Below, one piece after another: positions 1-6,233 of a stretch of 6,353 bases of DNA; the first letter of the stretch is position 1; every line of letters begins with the position of its first letter. The position numbers and the translations under genes were made by a program. The notes beneath the pieces are model-generated. The model saw nothing but the letters and a program-made list of their open reading frames with translations, was not told the DNA's origin and did not search any database. The stretch comes from Flavobacteriales bacterium UBA3442 (lineage in GTDB: Bacteria; Bacteroidota; Bacteroidia; Flavobacteriales; Schleiferiaceae): positions 18,125 through 24,477 of the forward strand of contig DFSH01000050.1 in NCBI GenBank assembly GCA_002378565.1, written 5' to 3'.

Positions 1-810
1 AAAAAAGGCTTGGAATTTCAGGGCAGTTACTCCATGCGTGTGAACCGGCCACGCGAGCGAGCGCTCAACCCCGTGATCGATTACAGCAACCCGCAATCCC
101 TGAGGAAGGGCAACCCTGAGCTGAAACCAGAAATCACCCACAGTGTTGAGTTGAGTGCCGTACAATACAGCCGCAAGGGGTCCATTTCAGCGGCCATTTA
201 CGCTAAAAGAACTGATGGCATGTTCTCTCGTTACCTCACGGTTGAACCCAACGGCATCTTGATGATGACTTGGGAAAACTTTGACCTCCGACAGCGAATT
301 GGTGCTAGCGGTAATGCCATGTTAAGGTTCAGTAAAACCCTCAGTATTCAAGCCTCAGCAGATGCTTTTTACACAGAAATTTCAGGTGAGAATTTGCAAG
401 TTGGCTTGAGTCAATCAGGCTTTGGCTGGCAAGGTCGAGGCAATGTGATGTGGCAGTTTCAACCAAAGCATCAACTGCAAGTGACCTTCAACCATTGGGG
501 CGCTGGCCCTACAGGTCAAGGCTACAGGAAGGGTATCAGCTACCTAGATATGGCCTACAAGTACGACATCATCCCCAAGAAGCTCTTCGTGTCGATGCGC
601 CTGTCTGATGTCTTCAACACAAGGCAATTCAGCTACATTCAAGATAGCCGTAACCTCTACGTGACCTATGATCGGGCAAGGGAAAGTCAGATCCTTTATT
701 TGTCGGTTCAATACGACTTTGGTGCGAAGGAATCTAAAGGGCGCGGTGGGCGCAAAGGATCTCGCGGCGGAAGCGGCGGCGGGTCACAGGGCGCGGGCAT
801 GGAACTCTGA
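1..810 (+). CDS. Outer-membrane beta-barrel (TonB receptor-like, PF14905-type) protein, C-terminal part
   Basis: Frame 1 is open to the window edge (it reads KKGLEFQG before the first in-frame TTG at 10), so the true start lies outside and 269 C-terminal residues are visible. The segment at residues 9-44 has the order SYSMR, NRP, LNP, GNPELKPE. This is typical of the late barrel strands of Bacteroidota outer-membrane beta-barrel family proteins (PF14905) and related TonB-dependent receptors, which usually have about 750-950 residues. Alternating aromatic/polar strands follow, for example NVMWQFQPKHQLQVTF. The last strand, LYLSVQYDFG, ends near base 720, as expected for a barrel folded by BAM. 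An Arg/Gly/Ser-rich tail ending GAGMEL follows. Family members sit in the outer membrane with a carboxypeptidase-regulatory-like and plug region upstream; that part is not visible here. The substrate cannot be inferred. A terminator-like hairpin follows the stop. Confidence 0.85.
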   Translation, partial: KKGLEFQGSYSMRVNRPRERALNPVIDYSNPQSLRKGNPELKPEITHSVELSAVQYSRKGSISAAIYAKRTDGMFSRYLTVEPNGILMMTWENFDLRQRIGASGNAMLRFSKTLSIQASADAFYTEISGENLQVGLSQSGFGWQGRGNVMWQFQPKHQLQVTFNHWGAGPTGQGYRKGISYLDMAYKYDIIPKKLFVSMRLSDVFNTRQFSYIQDSRNLYVTYDRARESQILYLSVQYDFGAKESKGRGGRKGSRGGSGGGSQGAGMEL

Positions 811-845
811 CTTGATCACCACCACAGGGCAAGCGGCTTTGCGGT

Positions 846-880
846 AGGCACATGTTGCCATGTGTGACACTGCCTTTTCT
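846..880 (+). terminator. Possible intrinsic terminator after the beta-barrel gene
   Basis: AGGCA (846-850) can pair with TGCCT (871-875), running into TTTTCT. Inside or instead of it, CACATG (849-854) and CATGTG (859-864) form a perfect 6-bp hairpin with a TTGC loop. The two foldings compete partly, and the T-run is short, so the call is moderate. The rest of the 811-978 gap shows nothing I can support. It contains a TTGACA (907-912) without a convincing partner, and a TAGCTTGG (964-971) that is one base off the Bacteroidota -7 element but lies only a few bases from the next start codon. Confidence 0.4.
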
Positions 881-978
881 AGACCCATTCAACCAACTCA
901 AACCCTTGACAAAGCTGTTGAAAACTGCCTGAACATTGCAAGCAGAGACACAACATTCTTATGTAGCTTGGTCAGTAG

Positions 979-1947
979 ATGAAGTCATTCAACACATCAC
1001 TGGAACGCCATATTTTCCATCTGCTTTTTCAAGAAGATCGGGTAGATATCCCTGGCCTAGGTCGCTTTGACGCCGCAAAGTACGGCGCAAAGATTCAGTT
1101 AGAATCAGGCCTTTTTCTCCCGCCAGCTCGCAGGCTTTCCTTTTCACCTGTCGCTGGGAAAAGTGAGACCTTGGTCAACCATTTGATGCGATTTGAAAGC
1201 CTGGATAATCACGCTGTAGACGTGATGCTTGGTTACCAAGTGCAACAATGGCAGCAAGCACTATCTGAAGGAAAGCGCCTTCGCCTTGACGGTTTAGGCA
1301 CCTTAGCGAAAACAGGTTTGCAATGGGTATTTCAACCAGCCATTGAAGCCAATTTCCTGCCAGAAGCTTATGGCCTTCCCATTTTCCGCGCCACCCCACT
1401 TGCCAACTTGGTGGTGCCTATCCGGACGGAAGAAATTCCCATCAAAACGCATTCATGGACTGCGCCTTTGCGTGCAGCAGCAGTTGTAACGGGAGCAGTG
1501 ACCTTGCTAGCGCTAGGTGCCAGCAAAGCAGATTTCAGAGATATGGTGCAAAGCGCCTCGTTTGACCCCGCCACGGAATGGCGTGCATTCAGGTCCACCG
1601 CAAGCGACTGGATGGATGACGTCTTCGCTAAGGAAGCGAGCACGAGTGAAGTTGCCGAGGATGAACCCGTTGTCATTGAACGAGACATCATATTATCCGA
1701 TGTAGAAATGGAACCCAGCAAGGAAGGTCCACGGTTCTTTTTGATTGTAGGTGCCTTTTCCGAGGTGACTAATGCGCAGCGGCTTGAGGCCAAATTGCTC
1801 AACGATGGCTACCCTGCCACATGGATCAAGCCGGCCGTCGGATTGAACAAGGTGGCTATTAGAACCTTTGCCAGTCGAGAAGAAGCCAACAAGGCAAAGG
1901 CAGCCCTTAAGCCCTCCTACCCAGCCGTATGGATTTACAGCGAATGA
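979..1947 (+). CDS. HU-CCDC81 domain / SPOR domain membrane protein
   Basis: A 322-residue protein with three parts. Residues 1 to about 130 look like the paired bacterial HU-CCDC81 domains: the beta-hairpin signature DIPGLGRF (23-30) recurs as RLDGLGTL (102-109), the same HU-like turn twice. Residues about 163-182 form a single hydrophobic helix after a basic/aromatic lead. An acidic linker (219-250) follows, and residues about 251-320 are a SPOR domain (start FFLIVGAF, later GLNKVAIRTF). SPOR domains bind denuded glycan strands of peptidoglycan, often at the septum. The expected topology is HU part in the cytoplasm and SPOR part in the periplasm; this is inference from the family. The fold could contact DNA or protein partners inside the cell, but this is not shown. 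There is no Shine-Dalgarno at the 979 ATG; an ATG at 961 is followed at once by TAG. The stop overlaps the next gene, suggesting one transcript. Confidence 0.85.
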   Translation: MKSFNTSLERHIFHLLFQEDRVDIPGLGRFDAAKYGAKIQLESGLFLPPARRLSFSPVAGKSETLVNHLMRFESLDNHAVDVMLGYQVQQWQQALSEGKRLRLDGLGTLAKTGLQWVFQPAIEANFLPEAYGLPIFRATPLANLVVPIRTEEIPIKTHSWTAPLRAAAVVTGAVTLLALGASKADFRDMVQSASFDPATEWRAFRSTASDWMDDVFAKEASTSEVAEDEPVVIERDIILSDVEMEPSKEGPRFFLIVGAFSEVTNAQRLEAKLLNDGYPATWIKPAVGLNKVAIRTFASREEANKAKAALKPSYPAVWIYSE

Positions 1948-2462
1948 AAGCAAAGCACCCATCTGATTCGTTGACGATCATGACGGAACTCGTCTTGCCC
2001 AACGACACCAACAACCTGAACAACCTCTTTGGCGGGCAGCTGCTCAGCTGGATGGATCGGTGCTCAGCGATAGCCGCGCATCGCCACAGCAAGACCATCG
2101 TCGTTACTGCTTCAGTGAACAATGTCTCCTTCAAAAAGTCAATTCCCCAAGGGACAATCTTGACCATGGAAGCAAAGGTTTCAAGGGCATTCACTTCTTC
2201 CATGGAAATCTATGTGGACGTCTTCACGGAGTCCGATGATGAGACCCATGAACGCGTCAAATCCAATGAGGCCATGTACACATTTGTTGCCGTGGACAGC
2301 AAAGGCAAGAGCTGTCCCGTACCGCCCATCATTCCCGTGACAGAGGAAGATAAAATTCGTTTTGATGGCGCCCTGCGCCGACGCCAATTGGCCTTGATTT
2401 TGTCGGGGAAAATGGAACCCTCAGAAGCCACTGAACTCAGGGCACTGTTTGTTGAGGATTGA
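1929..2462 (+). CDS. Acyl-CoA thioesterase, hotdog fold (ACOT/YciA/BACH type)
   Basis: Hydrolyses acyl-CoA to free acid and CoA in the cytoplasm (family role). Numbered from the 1929 ATG (177 residues), the hotdog signature is clear: ELVLPNDTNNLNNLFGGQLL (20-39), then WMD (41-43) and the central helix SAIAAHRH. TASVNNVSF (60-68) and SIPQGTILTMEAKVSRAFTSSME follow, as in single-hotdog acyl-CoA thioesterases. The N/D residues before FGG and the WMD acid are the usual active-site region. The C-terminal part VPPIIPVTEEDKIRF is also typical. Two starts are possible: 1929, overlapping the SPOR gene by 19 bases, or 1944, whose ATGA overlaps the upstream TGA by four bases and would give 172 residues. 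The second is the classic coupling arrangement and leaves a typical N-terminus (MKAKHPSDSLTIM). Either way, co-expression with the HU-SPOR gene is likely. Chain-length preference cannot be read from sequence. Confidence 0.9.
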   Translation: MDLQRMKAKHPSDSLTIMTELVLPNDTNNLNNLFGGQLLSWMDRCSAIAAHRHSKTIVVTASVNNVSFKKSIPQGTILTMEAKVSRAFTSSMEIYVDVFTESDDETHERVKSNEAMYTFVAVDSKGKSCPVPPIIPVTEEDKIRFDGALRRRQLALILSGKMEPSEATELRALFVED

Positions 2463-2499
2463 GCCCTTCAACCATGCAAGCACCCCATTGAACACACGG

Positions 2500-3399
2500 T
2501 CAAAAGAGCCATTTCAGCAACAGCATTGCAATCACAATACTGGGCGAAAATGCAGTTTTCATCCATGGCTTGCGGATGTACGATTGCACATTGACCCATT
2601 GAGGTGCTAACGCCACGGCTAGCATTCCCATCACCATGTGGTGATTTCCAATCCCTGAACAAGCCATCAGCACCATGCCCGTGATGGCCATGATGCTCAG
2701 AACCAATCCTCGCCGTTTGGCCCTTTTTGCAAAGCGCATGGCTGGGGGCAATTGGATCAAGGCAAAGAAGCCAAGTAATAGAACCAAGCCCGCTTGCGGG
2801 CCAGGGACTGACCATGTCCACGCCATGCCTCGCAGTGGGTCCATCACAAGTGTCCTGCCACTGCACAGGGACCATAGCGTGGCTATCATCCACAAAATCA
2901 CTGCCATGACAAGCCACGCTATGGCCACTTGCGCGACCTGTCTGAAGCCTGCTCCTCGCACGGTTAAGGGCGCAAGCAAGGCCAGTGGCAAGAGAATCAA
3001 TGTGGACGGATCCACCAACACGAACAAGGCTGACAACATCCCAAGCATCGTGCAGTGGTGCCATGTAAACATGGTGAGCTGGTAGGCGCGGGCCATCCAG
3101 AATGTAGCAGCCAGAGCTCCAAGCAAGCTTGACCAGGTCCAAGCATCTGTAACCAGCATCAGACCCGACAAGGCAAAGAACCAGCCCAACACATGCTGAC
3201 TTTTCAAGTACCCTGACCGGTAAACCAATGCGGCATTCGTGACCCAGGCCATGACACCCGTTGACAAGGCCAATGCCACCTTTTCAAGGCCATGCATGCC
3301 TGCTGGCAACCACAGCCAAGACAAGACCGCCACGGCAGCTATCAATAGCAGGCTGGTTGTGCTCTTATCTTGTGCAAATAATACCTGGGCTGTGCGCAT
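2500..3399 (-). CDS. DUF6427-like polytopic membrane protein
   Basis: A 299-residue, very hydrophobic protein with about nine or ten membrane segments, near residues 16-32, 40-60, 70-85, 90-105, 116-128, 132-146, 156-177, 203-219, 230-246 and 285-298. A basic loop KRAKRR (225-230) is probably cytoplasmic. The middle stretch (GMLSALFVLVDPSTLILLPL, then a VRGAGFRQ turn and another helix) resembles the pattern I know from DUF6427 proteins of Flavobacteria, and the size matches. Its position beside a DUF6341-like gene and purD supports the call. Some databases carry misleading enzyme names for this family; I see no catalytic motif and assign no function. Start ATG at 3399-3397. The gene converges on the thioesterase with a 37-bp gap (2463-2499) in which I see no strong terminator. 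Confidence 0.72.
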   Translation of the reverse strand: MRTAQVLFAQDKSTTSLLLIAAVAVLSWLWLPAGMHGLEKVALALSTGVMAWVTNAALVYRSGYLKSQHVLGWFFALSGLMLVTDAWTWSSLLGALAATFWMARAYQLTMFTWHHCTMLGMLSALFVLVDPSTLILLPLALLAPLTVRGAGFRQVAQVAIAWLVMAVILWMIATLWSLCSGRTLVMDPLRGMAWTWSVPGPQAGLVLLLGFFALIQLPPAMRFAKRAKRRGLVLSIMAITGMVLMACSGIGNHHMVMGMLAVALAPQWVNVQSYIRKPWMKTAFSPSIVIAMLLLKWLF

Positions 3400-3408
3400 C
3401 TTAGGATG

Positions 3409-3416
3409 TAACTTTG
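3409..3416 (+). promoter_or_regulatory. Bacteroidota -7 promoter element for the DUF6341-like gene
   Basis: TAACTTTG is an exact match to the Bacteroidota primary sigma factor -7 consensus TAnnTTTG. Initiation would fall around 3420, giving a short leader before the ATG at 3438. This argues against the in-frame TTG at 3414, which lies inside the element. No clear -33 TTTG is seen at the usual distance. Confidence 0.45.
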
Positions 3417-3418
3417 CG

Positions 3419-3426
3419 TAAAATTA
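3419..3426 (-). promoter_or_regulatory. Possible -7 element for the DUF6427-like gene
   Basis: On the minus strand this reads TAATTTTA, five of six fixed positions of the Bacteroidota TAnnTTTG element. It would start transcription about 15 bases before the ATG at 3399. No convincing -33 TTTG partner is seen, so this rests on one element and on its position in a very short divergent gap. Confidence 0.3.
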
Positions 3427-3437
3427 CCATTTCAGCT

Positions 3438-3608
3438 ATGTTGACACGCACGATTTTTGAAGGATTAGGAGATTTCATCACATGGGCAATGCAATTGTGG
3501 CCATGGATCGGGAACAATGCCAATATCCTTTTCTCTGTTGTGATCACAGTCGCCTTGATTTACTGGATTCGGCAGATGTTACAGCACCAGGCTGCAGGCG
3601 AAAAATAA
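3438..3608 (+). CDS. Small DUF6341-like membrane protein (56 aa)
   Basis: The ATG at 3438 gives 56 residues. The N-terminus MLTRTIFEGLGDFITWAMQ is amphipathic, WPWIGNNAN is a turn, and residues about 30-44 (ILFSVVITVALIYWI) form a membrane helix followed by a polar, charged tail. The order FEGL, then W..GNN/N, then helix ending YW(I/M).QM/L resembles DUF6341 proteins of Flavobacteria, small membrane proteins often misnamed as uracil phosphoribosyltransferase; there is no such enzyme domain here. A longer reading from TTG 3414 adds eight residues but overlaps the probable promoter. The gene is divergent from the DUF6427-like gene and converges on purD with seven bases between the stops. Function is unknown; a role with the DUF6427-like protein in the inner membrane is inference from proximity. 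Confidence 0.7.
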   Translation: MLTRTIFEGLGDFITWAMQLWPWIGNNANILFSVVITVALIYWIRQMLQHQAAGEK

Positions 3609-3615
3609 CATTTTT

Positions 3616-4893
3616 TCATAGGATGTCTTGACCGATGTCCTTGCGATGATTAGCCCCATCAAAGGTGATGGAAGCCACGGCTTGGTATGCCTTGCCAAGG
3701 GCGCTAGCCATATCGTCCCCCACACCCGTCACGCAAAGCACTCGACCCCCAGCTGTACAAAGCTCCTCATCCTTGAGGGTTGTTCCGGCTTGAAAAACAA
3801 TGGCGTGCTCACTGGCCTGATCCAAGCCTAAAATTGGCAAGCCCTTGGGGTAACTGCCCGGGTAGCCTTCTGACACCATCATGACGGTAGCAGCAGACTG
3901 CTTGGATTGGCGCGCTACCCTATTGGTCAACTTGCCATTACCTGCATCGCGCAAGATGGGCAAGAAGTCCTCGTCCAGCCGGGCCATGACAACCTCTGTC
4001 TCAGGATCCCCCATGCGGCAATTGTATTCAATGACCATGGCTTCACCTTCCACATCGATCAAGCCAAAGAACAAGAAGCCCTTGTAAGGCAATCCATCCT
4101 TTGCCAGCCCTTCAATTGTAGGCTCAATGATGCGAGACATGACCTGTTTCTGCATGGCTTCATCAAACAATGGCACAGGGCTCACTGCGCCCATGCCACC
4201 CGTGTTTGGTCCCTGGTCGCCTTCGCCAATGCGCTTGTAGTCCTTCGCCTCTGGCAGAATAACAGCAGACTTGCCATCGGTGACCGCAAACACTGAAAAC
4301 TCCATGCCCGCAAGGAATTCTTCCACCACCACCCGAGAGGAGGCAGCACCAAATTTTGCATCGCCCAACATGGAGCGCATCTCTTGTTGTGCTTCAGCCA
4401 ATGTGTCAAGAATGACCACGCCTTTACCTGCTGCCAGGCCATCTGCTTTGAGGACATAAGGTCCATCAACCGTAGCCAGGTAATCTACTGCAGCCTCCAG
4501 CTCGTTGGCATTGAACGTGCGGTAAGCCGCCGTTGGAATGTTGTGTTGCATCATGAAATATTTCGCAAAATCCTTGGATCCTTCCAGCTGTGCTCCCTTA
4601 GCAGATGGGCCAATGAACAAGATTGACGCAAGGTCTTCATCGGCAGCAAATTGATCGCCCAATCCCTTGCATAGTGGCTCCTCTGGGCCCACAATGACCA
4701 TGTCAATGCGATTGTTCATGCAGAAATCTTTCATGGCAACAAACTGCCTCCAGTCCACCGACACATTGTTGCCATAGGCCAATGTGCCAGGGTTTCCGGG
4801 CGCAATAAACAGTTCGCCCAACTCAGGACTTTGACTCAAGGACCATGCAATGGCTGACTCGCGACCACCGGATCCAATCAACAGAATATTCAT
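3616..4893 (-). CDS. purD: Phosphoribosylamine--glycine ligase (GAR synthetase)
   Basis: Joins 5-phosphoribosylamine and glycine with ATP to form GAR, ADP and phosphate, the second step of de novo purine synthesis, in the cytoplasm. The protein has 425 residues, close to the E. coli length (about 429). Motifs in order: GSGGRE (7-12, N-domain), GPEEPL (69-74), AQLEGSKDF (101-109), ATP-grasp loop KADGLAAGKGV (149-159), GPNTGGMGA (228-236), metal-binding EYNCRMGDPET (289-299), GGRVLCVTG (382-390) and RKDIG (417-421). All ATP-grasp and metal residues seem intact. The frame stays open 12 codons upstream to 4929, but MNILLIGSGGRE at 4893 is the standard PurD start, and the upstream residues (MALWHFMLNFAL) are not family-like. 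One oddity is GGRESA where GGREHA is usual. No other purine gene or PurR-like operator is visible nearby. Confidence 0.97.
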   Translation of the reverse strand: MNILLIGSGGRESAIAWSLSQSPELGELFIAPGNPGTLAYGNNVSVDWRQFVAMKDFCMNNRIDMVIVGPEEPLCKGLGDQFAADEDLASILFIGPSAKGAQLEGSKDFAKYFMMQHNIPTAAYRTFNANELEAAVDYLATVDGPYVLKADGLAAGKGVVILDTLAEAQQEMRSMLGDAKFGAASSRVVVEEFLAGMEFSVFAVTDGKSAVILPEAKDYKRIGEGDQGPNTGGMGAVSPVPLFDEAMQKQVMSRIIEPTIEGLAKDGLPYKGFLFFGLIDVEGEAMVIEYNCRMGDPETEVVMARLDEDFLPILRDAGNGKLTNRVARQSKQSAATVMMVSEGYPGSYPKGLPILGLDQASEHAIVFQAGTTLKDEELCTAGGRVLCVTGVGDDMASALGKAYQAVASITFDGANHRKDIGQDIL

Positions 4894-4962
4894 AAGGGCA
4901 AAATTCAACATAAAGTGCCATAAAGCCATGCTTGAATCAGGGTTTCATCATAAATTCAACCC

Positions 4963-5091
4963 ATGAATGCACCACACCCTTTAGATTGGCTGGTCTTGGC
5001 CGTTTTTTTGATCTCTTTGGTGACCCTTGTACTCAGGGATCTATTGCCTCTATGCCATTCATCCACGCAGAACCCAACCCCAGAAAACTGA
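4963..5091 (+). CDS. Putative 42-aa single-helix membrane peptide
   Basis: The ATG at 4963 opens a frame that ends at TGA 5089-5091. Residues 7-24 (LDWLVLAVFLISLVTLVL) form an uninterrupted hydrophobic helix. RD follows directly, then a polar tail with SSTQNPTPEN. Its stop overlaps the next in-frame ATG as TGATG, an arrangement used for translational coupling. It lies in the gap divergent from purD. It matches no family I recognise. The T-rich base composition of this stretch could by itself give a hydrophobic reading, so this may be chance. It could also be the 5' part of a single gene joined to the next by a frameshift or a sequencing error. There is no strong promoter; TAAATTCA (4951-4958) is a weak -7 match only. 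Confidence 0.4.
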   Translation: MNAPHPLDWLVLAVFLISLVTLVLRDLLPLCHSSTQNPTPEN

Positions 5092-5585
5092 TGTCACCTG
5101 AGGTCATTGAACTCTTAGAAAGCCATTTCCCAGATCAGGTAGATCAGGGCATTGTAAGAACGGGTTTGGACTACCTTTTTCAAGCGCATGAGATGCTGAT
5201 AGGAATTCAGTCTGATGATTTTGTTGACCTGCCACTCATGGAAGGTGGCGGAGAAAGTTGGGCAATACATATCCAACACCCAGCAAGCAAGAACCACCAC
5301 ATCATTGACGGTCATCGAGCGCATCAAATGGCTTGGGTTCTGAAGGAGCTCTGGCAGGATATCCCCCTGGCTATGTCACCCGTTCGGAACATTCGGATGT
5401 ACTTCCGCATCATCGATCAGCGCATCTATCAAGGCCTTGCCGCCCGGCATGGTTCCTTGGCTATTGCCACCCAGGGTGATGCCTTCAGTGAGTTCATTGG
5501 AGATGTGCTCACTTTAATGACAGGGAAGGCGGAAGACAACAATTACCGTTTTCGCTGGTGGCATCGGATACACGGCACGCATTGA
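5091..5585 (+). CDS. Uncharacterised 164-aa protein
   Basis: I do not recognise this protein. From ATG 5091 it reads MSPEVIELLESHFPDQVDQG and continues for 164 residues to TGA 5583-5585. It looks soluble, with no signal peptide or membrane helix. A helical N-terminus is followed by DDFVDLPLMEGGGESWAIHI (42-61) and a histidine-rich stretch (H60, H63, H69, H70, H75, H78). Next come an amphipathic MAWVLKELW (80-88), an RNIRMYFRIIDQRIY block (99-113), and an aromatic/basic C-terminus, YRFRWWHRIHGTH. The clustered histidines could bind metal, but no known site motif is visible. Start choice: the frame is open back to a TTG at 4932, with an ATG at 5055 that adds 12 residues. I chose 5091 because of the TGATG overlap with the upstream small frame, and because the residues before 5055 look non-coding. 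A possible terminator follows at 5624-5655. Confidence 0.65.
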   Translation: MSPEVIELLESHFPDQVDQGIVRTGLDYLFQAHEMLIGIQSDDFVDLPLMEGGGESWAIHIQHPASKNHHIIDGHRAHQMAWVLKELWQDIPLAMSPVRNIRMYFRIIDQRIYQGLAARHGSLAIATQGDAFSEFIGDVLTLMTGKAEDNNYRFRWWHRIHGTH

Positions 5586-5623
5586 AACCCTCATTGCAGG
5601 ATTTTCCAGCGTTTTCATAGGCT

Positions 5624-5655
5624 TCTGGCGGTCAGCCGCTATCAGAATTTTTCTT
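5624..5655 (+). terminator. Possible intrinsic terminator after the 164-aa protein gene
   Basis: TCTGGCGG (5624-5631) pairs with CCGC (5636-5639) and, past a TAT bulge, CAGA (5643-5646). The loop is TCAG (5632-5635), and the run ATTTTTCTT follows. The bulge weakens it. Its location 39 bases after the stop and 40 bases before the next ATG fits a transcript end. Confidence 0.4.
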
Positions 5656-5694
5656 ACATTATAGGCAATCTACTCATTGTGACCAGAACAAGCC

Positions 5695-6078
5695 ATGCAT
5701 TGGAACGAAAATGAAATCACCCTTCTCTACGATTGCGATCAACTTCGCGACAGAAAAACTTTGACTTATGCCGCCAGCATGGGCTTCAAGGTAAACAAAC
5801 AAGACTTGAGAAATGGCCTAGTATCCGCCTCGGTTTTCCAAATGATGTTGGACAATTTACAAATTCATCCCAAGCACTTGATTAACCGAGCAGACCCCTA
5901 TTATCAATCCTCGCTGAAGGGCAAAAGTGATCAACCTTATTTTTGGTGGAATGCCATCAAGCGCATGCCCCATTTGCTGATTGCTCCCATCGCACACCAC
6001 AAAGGCTCAACAGTGATTTGCCTCAGCCCCACCGATGTGCTCAAAGTACGAATGGCAGGCAATCGCGTGACTACCTGA
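5695..6078 (+). CDS. ArsC/Spx-like thioredoxin-fold protein, probably without the catalytic cysteine
   Basis: 127 residues with the layout of the ArsC/Spx/YffB family. An N-terminal strand ITLLYDC leads into a basic helix start (DRKTLTYAAS, 19-28). A VNKQDLRNG segment stands in place of the strand-2 region. LINRADPYYQSSL (62-74) corresponds to the family's N...P.Y helix. MPHLLIAPIA (91-100) corresponds to the NP.LI.RPI motif, and CLSPTDVLKV (109-118) ends the fold. In ArsC and Spx the active cysteine lies five residues after the strand-1 Tyr; here that position is Leu17, while a Cys lies at 14, and the Arg of RPI is Ala97. Classic arsenate reduction or disulfide chemistry is therefore doubtful. 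Bacteroidota encode divergent, often chromosomally single, ArsC-like proteins of this size, whose role is unclear to me. No arsenic genes or RNA polymerase partner are nearby. It seems monocistronic and precedes a tRNA gene. Confidence 0.72.
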   Translation: MHWNENEITLLYDCDQLRDRKTLTYAASMGFKVNKQDLRNGLVSASVFQMMLDNLQIHPKHLINRADPYYQSSLKGKSDQPYFWWNAIKRMPHLLIAPIAHHKGSTVICLSPTDVLKVRMAGNRVTT

Positions 6079-6138
6079 GCCTGATTGATGGCGCAGGAAG
6101 CTGACCTGACGACTGTCTACTGAAAGCCTTTTCGATTG

Positions 6139-6146
6139 TATATTCG
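6139..6146 (+). promoter_or_regulatory. Possible -7 element for the tRNA-Ala gene
   Basis: TATATTCG matches five of six fixed positions of TAnnTTTG and ends ten bases before the first base of the tRNA, so initiation around 6150 would leave a leader of a few bases. No clear -33 TTTG is present upstream. Confidence 0.35.
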
Positions 6147-6156
6147 CCATCCTTAA

Positions 6157-6233
<77 letters not shown>

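Noticed and set aside
901..978. TTGACA at 907-912 as an E. coli-like -35 box
   Set aside because: Bacteroidota primary promoters use TTTG and TAnnTTTG; no TATAAT-like partner lies at 16-18 bases.
1368..1802. Minus-strand 144-codon frame antisense to the HU-SPOR gene
   Set aside because: Ser/Ala/Thr-rich antisense shadow of a gene with clear domain structure on the plus strand.
2468..3142. Minus-strand 224-codon frame inside the DUF6427-like gene
   Set aside because: It lies within the same-strand membrane gene in another frame; its Cys/His/Gly-rich content is a frame-shadow and has no family pattern, while the 2500-3399 frame has coherent membrane helices.
3907..4296. Plus-strand 129-codon frame antisense to purD
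   Set aside because: purD is certain on the other strand with all motifs; this reading has no recognisable domain.
4894..4929. Twelve-codon N-terminal extension of PurD
   Set aside because: PurD proteins begin directly at the MNILLIGSGG-type strand; the extension is not family-like.
4932..5090. N-terminal extension of the 164-aa protein from TTG 4932
   Set aside because: The extra residues (many Cys, Thr, Phe in unlikely order) do not look like a protein start, need a TTG codon, and overlap the better small membrane-helix frame.
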